DNA from: Actinokineospora terrae
Lineage (GTDB): Bacteria; Actinomycetota; Actinomycetes; Mycobacteriales; Pseudonocardiaceae
Length of the DNA stretch: 64,000 nt
Direction of reading: 5' to 3'
Assembly (NCBI RefSeq): GCF_900111175.1
Contig: NZ_FOGI01000009.1
Location: 248,001-312,000 of the forward strand
Position 1 is the first letter of the stretch. Each line of letters begins with the position of its first letter. The position numbers were made by a program, and so were the translations under genes. Shown one piece after another: positions 59,481 through 64,000 of the stretch. Below the pieces are notes generated by a model. It made no database searches. It was not told where the DNA came from and worked only from the letters and a program-made list of their open reading frames with translations.

Positions 59481-59557
59481 GACCCTTGAGCCACGCGGCC
59501 CCGGTGCCGGGGATGTCCGGTTAGCGATCCGCTGGCCGGTTCGAAGGAGGAACGCGC

Positions 59558-60013
59558 GTGGCGGAGGTAGGTGCGGGTACCGAGGGGCGGGAAACCGCTG
59601 CCCAGGACCTGGAGCGCGAGCTGTCGAAGCTGTTCGGCCGGGCGCGCAGCCTCTCGCTGACCTTCGCGGCCCGGGTGCACCCGGGGTTGGACAGCGCCTC
59701 GTACGCGCTGCTGGTGCACCTGAGCGGGATCGCGCCGGTGCGGGCCGCCGACGTGGTGGAGCTGACCGGGCTCGACAAGTCGACCGTCAGCAGGCAGATC
59801 GCGCGGCTGGAGGAGCTGGCCCTGGTCGAGCGGGTGGCCGACCCGTCCGACGGCAGGGCGCGGCTGGTGCAGCTGACCGGGACCGGCGCGGCCCGGCTGG
59901 CCGAGGTGCGCGAGGACCGGCGCAGGCAGCTGCGGGCGACGCTGGCCGACTGGTCGACGGTGGACATCGAGGAGTTCTCCCGGCTGCTCGGCAGGCTCAA
60001 CAGCGACCTGTGA
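59558..60013 (+). CDS. MarR-family transcriptional regulator
   Basis: A 151-residue MarR-type winged-helix protein. It has VRAADVVELTGLDKSTVSRQIARLEELALVER, in which LTGLDKSTVSRQIARLEEL is the recognition part, and the wing DPSDGRARLVQLT. N- and C-terminal helices form the dimer. It may respond to a phenolic or oxidant signal. The gene lies 77 bases after the PPOX gene in the same direction, starting with GTG at 59558; GGAGGAACGCGC upstream supports this start. Confidence 0.9.
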   Translation: MAEVGAGTEGRETAAQDLERELSKLFGRARSLSLTFAARVHPGLDSASYALLVHLSGIAPVRAADVVELTGLDKSTVSRQIARLEELALVERVADPSDGRARLVQLTGTGAARLAEVREDRRRQLRATLADWSTVDIEEFSRLLGRLNSDL

Positions 60014-60144
60014 CCGCCGTCTCGTAGCCCGTTGTTAACCCGGCTTGACCGACCGCACTCGGTGATCGAATAGCCGCTGGTCACCACCCGCGCGGCCGCC
60101 GCCCCGGCGGGGTGAGCCGCGGTGTGGACCGATCCGGTGATCGC

Positions 60145-60195
60145 CTGTGGACAAGCACCTGGGGATTGTGGATAAGTGGATTACTTGTGTGGATA
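60145..60195. promoter_or_regulatory. DnaA-box cluster, left of clpB
   Basis: TGTGGACAA (60145-60153) is the reverse complement of the actinobacterial box TTGTCCACA. TGTGGATAA (60166-60174) is the exact reverse of TTATCCACA. TGTGGATAG (60187-60195) is one base off. Three boxes in 51 bases, about evenly spaced by 21 bases. Confidence 0.7.
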
Positions 60196-60303
60196 GCCGC
60201 ACTGCGACATGTGGGTGACGGCCCTACCGGGCGACGCGGGTGCGCGTTCGGGTTGTCGTACGCCTGGCGTTCACCCGCGCGGGGTGATCTGGGTCAAGAT
60301 GTA

Positions 60304-60324
60304 CTTGAGCGGAACTGGCTCAAC
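60304..60324. promoter_or_regulatory. HspR-binding HAIR element
   Basis: CTTGAGC-N7-GCTCAAC at 60304-60324 matches the HAIR consensus CTTGAGT-N7-ACTCAAG in 11 of 14 positions with the exact spacing. HspR represses heat-shock genes, including clpB, through this site in actinomycetes. It lies 60 bases before the clpB start. Confidence 0.85.
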
Positions 60325-60383
60325 TTTTCTGACGTTGTGCACGGTGACAGCAACAGGCGTTGGTGAAGACCCTGAGGTGGGAG

Positions 60384-62975
<2,592 letters not shown>

Positions 62976-62985
62976 TTCCTTTCCC

Positions 62986-63026
62986 GCACCAGCCACCCCG
63001 GGCTCCCCGGGGTGGCTGGTGCCGTT
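62986..63026 (+). terminator. Intrinsic terminator after clpB
   Basis: GCACCAGCCACCCCGGG (62986-63002) pairs perfectly over 17 bases with its reverse complement at 63006-63022 around a 3-base loop, followed by CGTTT. It begins 11 bases after the clpB stop. Confidence 0.88.
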
Positions 63027-63198
63027 TCCGGGCTCGGCCGTACCGAATGGACGATCGGATTCGCCGCGCCACCATCATCGATCGGGTCGCCCGCGAATTG
63101 CTCCGCCCCGGCGCTTCCGGATAGTCGCCCACCATGCCCCATTCGACTGAATCCGACGTCGGCCCGGCATTCCCCGAGTGCCCGACCTGCGGATTCCT

Positions 63199-63225
63199 CT
63201 GTCCACAATGCTCGACTTGTCCACA
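63199..63225. promoter_or_regulatory. DnaA-box pair, right of clpB
   Basis: CTGTCCACA (63199-63207) and TTGTCCACA (63217-63225) are DnaA boxes on the plus strand; the second is exact and the first one base off. They lie 18 bases apart, in the gap after clpB. Confidence 0.65.
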
Positions 63226-63420
63226 ACTCCCGCCACCGCGCTATCCCCGCAACCGTCGCCCGATAGAATGGAGCCGGGGCCGCCCCCCGGAGAGGGTGGG
63301 GGCTGGGGTAGGCGGGGACGGCCTCCGGAACTGCGGACGAGGCGGCGCGGGTGGGCGGGGGCGGGGCGGGTTTCTGCGACACCCCGGGCCAAGTTGGCCC
63401 GTGATCTTGAAGACGGGGCT

Positions 63421-64000
63421 GTGGCGACTACGCTGCCCTACGTGGGCGTTCCCGCGTGGGTGTGGTTCGGTGTCGCGGTCGTCGCGGGTGTCGCGGGCGG
63501 CCTGTTCCTGATGCGCGATCGGGCGGTGTTGACCTCCCGGAACCGGGAGCGGCGCCGCTGGGCCGCCCTGCGCGGGTGGCAGTTCGCCGAGACGGATCCG
63601 GAGTTGCCGCGCCAGTGGGCCGGGGGTGCGGTCGCCTACTACGGCGACGGCACGGCCAGGGACGTCGTGGCGGGGACGACCTTCACCGCGGACGGCAGGC
63701 GCAAGGTCTACGTGTTCGACCTCGAGGCCGGTGGCCGGGTCAACGTGGTGATCGTGGCCGTGCAGTGCCGCAGGACGCACCCGGTGGTGCTGGAGCTGTG
63801 GGTGCCGAGCACCCCGTTCCAGCGGGAGCACATGCCCGAGCTGCTCGGCCCGGTCGGCCAGCGGTACGCGTTCGTCTCCGACATCGGGGCGGCGCGCGCG
63901 CTGATCACCCCCGACCTGGTCGACGCGACCGAGGACATCGGGCAGGACATCGCCGTGGCCTGGATCGAGGCCGGCTGGGTGCTGGCCGCGGCCGCGCCGG
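63421..64000 (+). CDS. Membrane-anchored protein, partial at window edge
   Basis: The frame is open from the GTG at 63421 to the end of the window, so the C-terminus is missing. The N-terminus has one membrane helix (VPAWVWFGVAVVAGVAGGLF), followed by a basic patch (RNRERRRWAALRGWQF) and a soluble part with strands such as VNVVIVAVQCRRTHP and VLELWVPSTPF. I do not recognise a named family; single-span proteins with a domain of this type are frequent in actinomycetes. Third-position GC is strongly coding. A GTG at 63442 is an alternative start. Confidence 0.75.
   Translation, partial: MATTLPYVGVPAWVWFGVAVVAGVAGGLFLMRDRAVLTSRNRERRRWAALRGWQFAETDPELPRQWAGGAVAYYGDGTARDVVAGTTFTADGRRKVYVFDLEAGGRVNVVIVAVQCRRTHPVVLELWVPSTPFQREHMPELLGPVGQRYAFVSDIGAARALITPDLVDATEDIGQDIAVAWIEAGWVLAAAAP

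Larger units (their letters stand above)
60014..60383. other. Long intergenic region before clpB
   Basis: A 370-base gap without a convincing ORF. It holds a cluster of DnaA-box-like motifs at 60145-60195 and a HAIR element at 60304-60324, each listed separately. The remainder is GC-rich sequence in which I see no other structure. Confidence 0.6.
62976..63420. other. Long intergenic region after clpB
   Basis: A 445-base gap between clpB and the edge gene. It contains the clpB terminator and two DnaA boxes, listed separately. From 63270 to 63390 it is G-rich on the plus strand. I see no ORF with coding-like third positions. Confidence 0.6.

Overview
The window is high-GC actinomycete DNA, probably from the order Pseudonocardiales (Actinokineospora/Saccharothrix/Lentzea type). 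The reasons are the very high third-position GC, frequent GTG starts, ATGA-coupled operons, DUF5753 regulators, WhiB and SigE-type sigma factors, EspG/PPE-like ESX accessory proteins, and actinobacterial control sites (a HAIR element before clpB, DasR-like dre sites before nagA, a sulfur leader peptide before ssu). The genus is inference.

Region 1 (1-10262) looks like one end of an integrated mobile element next to a tRNA-Leu(GAG) gene. Its left part holds a leftward operon: an Imm1-like immunity protein, a Cys-pair zinc protein, a protein of unknown function, a small XRE regulator and a DUF5753 regulator. Facing it is a zinc-ribbon/XRE regulator with a Nudix-like motif, which converges on an APH-type kinase. 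Its right part is a chain of five genes joined by ATGA overlaps: excisionase-like, WhiB-like, FtsK/SpoIIIE ATPase, a small ORF and a large serine recombinase. The recombinase gene ends inside the tRNA 3' end. The other att site is not visible, so the element probably continues to the left of the window.

Region 2 (10344-26244) is chromosomal. It holds a MOSC protein, an amino-acid ABC transporter, purB, a TetR regulator, a SigE-type sigma factor with a membrane partner, threonine aldolase, a K+ channel, an aminotransferase, a six-gene ESX (type VII secretion)-associated cassette ending in a WXG-like/lytic transglycosylase protein, and purD.

Region 3 (26583-47032) holds a secreted glycerophosphodiesterase, a UBP zinc-finger protein, a Na+/H+ antiporter, the ssuC-B-A-D sulfonate operon behind a short leader peptide, purA facing a degenerate lipid-kinase-like gene, a secreted HNH nuclease, a 5'-truncated gene, DUF3151, class II fructose-bisphosphate aldolase, several small redox genes, a second SigE-type sigma factor, nagA with tandem dre-like sites, and a DedA protein.

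Region 4 (47037-64000) holds a GlcD-like oxidase, an HSL-family hydrolase, an MFS exporter fused to three carboxypeptidase-regulatory-like domains, a two-gene ABC system, a second DedA protein, a small kinase divergent from a LacI regulator across a LacI-type operator, a globin/reductase flavoprotein, a PPOX protein, a MarR regulator, and clpB with a HspR (HAIR) site and DnaA-box clusters on both sides. A membrane protein gene runs off the right edge.

Terminator-like hairpins separate most convergent genes. I saw no rRNA, CRISPR array or insertion sequence.
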